Positions 5,480 to 5,523 of a DNA stretch of 5,523 nucleotides are shown here, piece after piece (the stretch's first letter is position 1; each line of letters starts with the position of its first letter). The notes beneath the pieces are model-generated. The model was not told the DNA's origin. It saw nothing but the letters and a program-made list of their open reading frames with translations, and searched no databases. The DNA is taken from contig PEUI01000354.1 of assembly GCA_002785585.1 (NCBI GenBank), positions 1 to 5,523 on the forward strand. The letters run 5' to 3'. Both the position numbers and the translations under genes were made by a program. The stretch is from Lysobacterales bacterium CG02_land_8_20_14_3_00_62_12. Its GTDB lineage: Bacteria > Pseudomonadota > Gammaproteobacteria > Xanthomonadales > Ahniellaceae.

Positions 5480-5520
5480 CCGGTGCCGAAGGCGCGGGCC
5501 ATGCCTGTCGGGAGCACCGG
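5480..5520 (+). terminator. Long imperfect hairpin just after the toxin gene, possible terminator
   Basis: CCGGTGC (5480-5486) pairs with GCACCGG (5514-5520). Inside it CGA (5487-5489) can pair with TCG (5508-5510), and AGGC (5490-5493) with GCCT (5503-5506), around a 9-nt loop. It starts on the base after the stop codon. The window ends 3 nt later, so a T tract cannot be judged; it may instead be a dispersed palindrome. Confidence 0.4.
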
Positions 5521-5523
5521 AGG

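Overview
The window is a GC-rich stretch, probably from a proteobacterium and perhaps a gammaproteobacterium. That guess rests on codon style, the kind of intergenic palindromes and the gene families; no marker gene fixes the taxon. Every gene I can support is on the + strand.

Left part (1-4267): the 3' end of what looks like one arsenic-related operon. It starts inside a mercuric-reductase-like FAD oxidoreductase (5' end cut off by the window). A complete arsenite S-adenosylmethionine methyltransferase (arsM) follows. Next comes a two-domain glycosyltransferase that joins a family-2 (TIGR04283-like) domain to a DUF2064/TIGR04282-like domain. The last gene is a membrane sterol desaturase/fatty acid hydroxylase family protein. 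Spacings are 51 nt, 3 nt and a 1-nt TGATG overlap, so the last three are almost certainly co-translated. Both glycosyltransferase families are known companions of arsM in arsenosugar biosynthesis clusters. The likely role is therefore conversion of inorganic arsenic to methylated and then glycosylated organoarsenicals. The di-iron membrane hydroxylase suggests, by inference only, a lipid-linked step. The radical SAM enzyme ArsS is not in the window.

Middle (4268-4785): about 500 bases with no credible gene. Most of it is a degenerate tandem repeat array (about 4298-4655) that alternates long and short hairpin-forming units. It is followed by a separate GTTGGGC...GCCCAA palindrome (about 4702-4727).

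Right part (4786-5520): a toxin-antitoxin module. A ribbon-helix-helix type antitoxin overlaps a PIN-domain (VapC-like) toxin by 4 nt (GTGA). Just upstream of and into the antitoxin start lie four TGAGTC/GACTCA half-sites on a 10-bp register, two of which form a perfect 18-bp palindrome. This is a strong candidate autoregulatory operator. A long imperfect hairpin follows the toxin stop codon.
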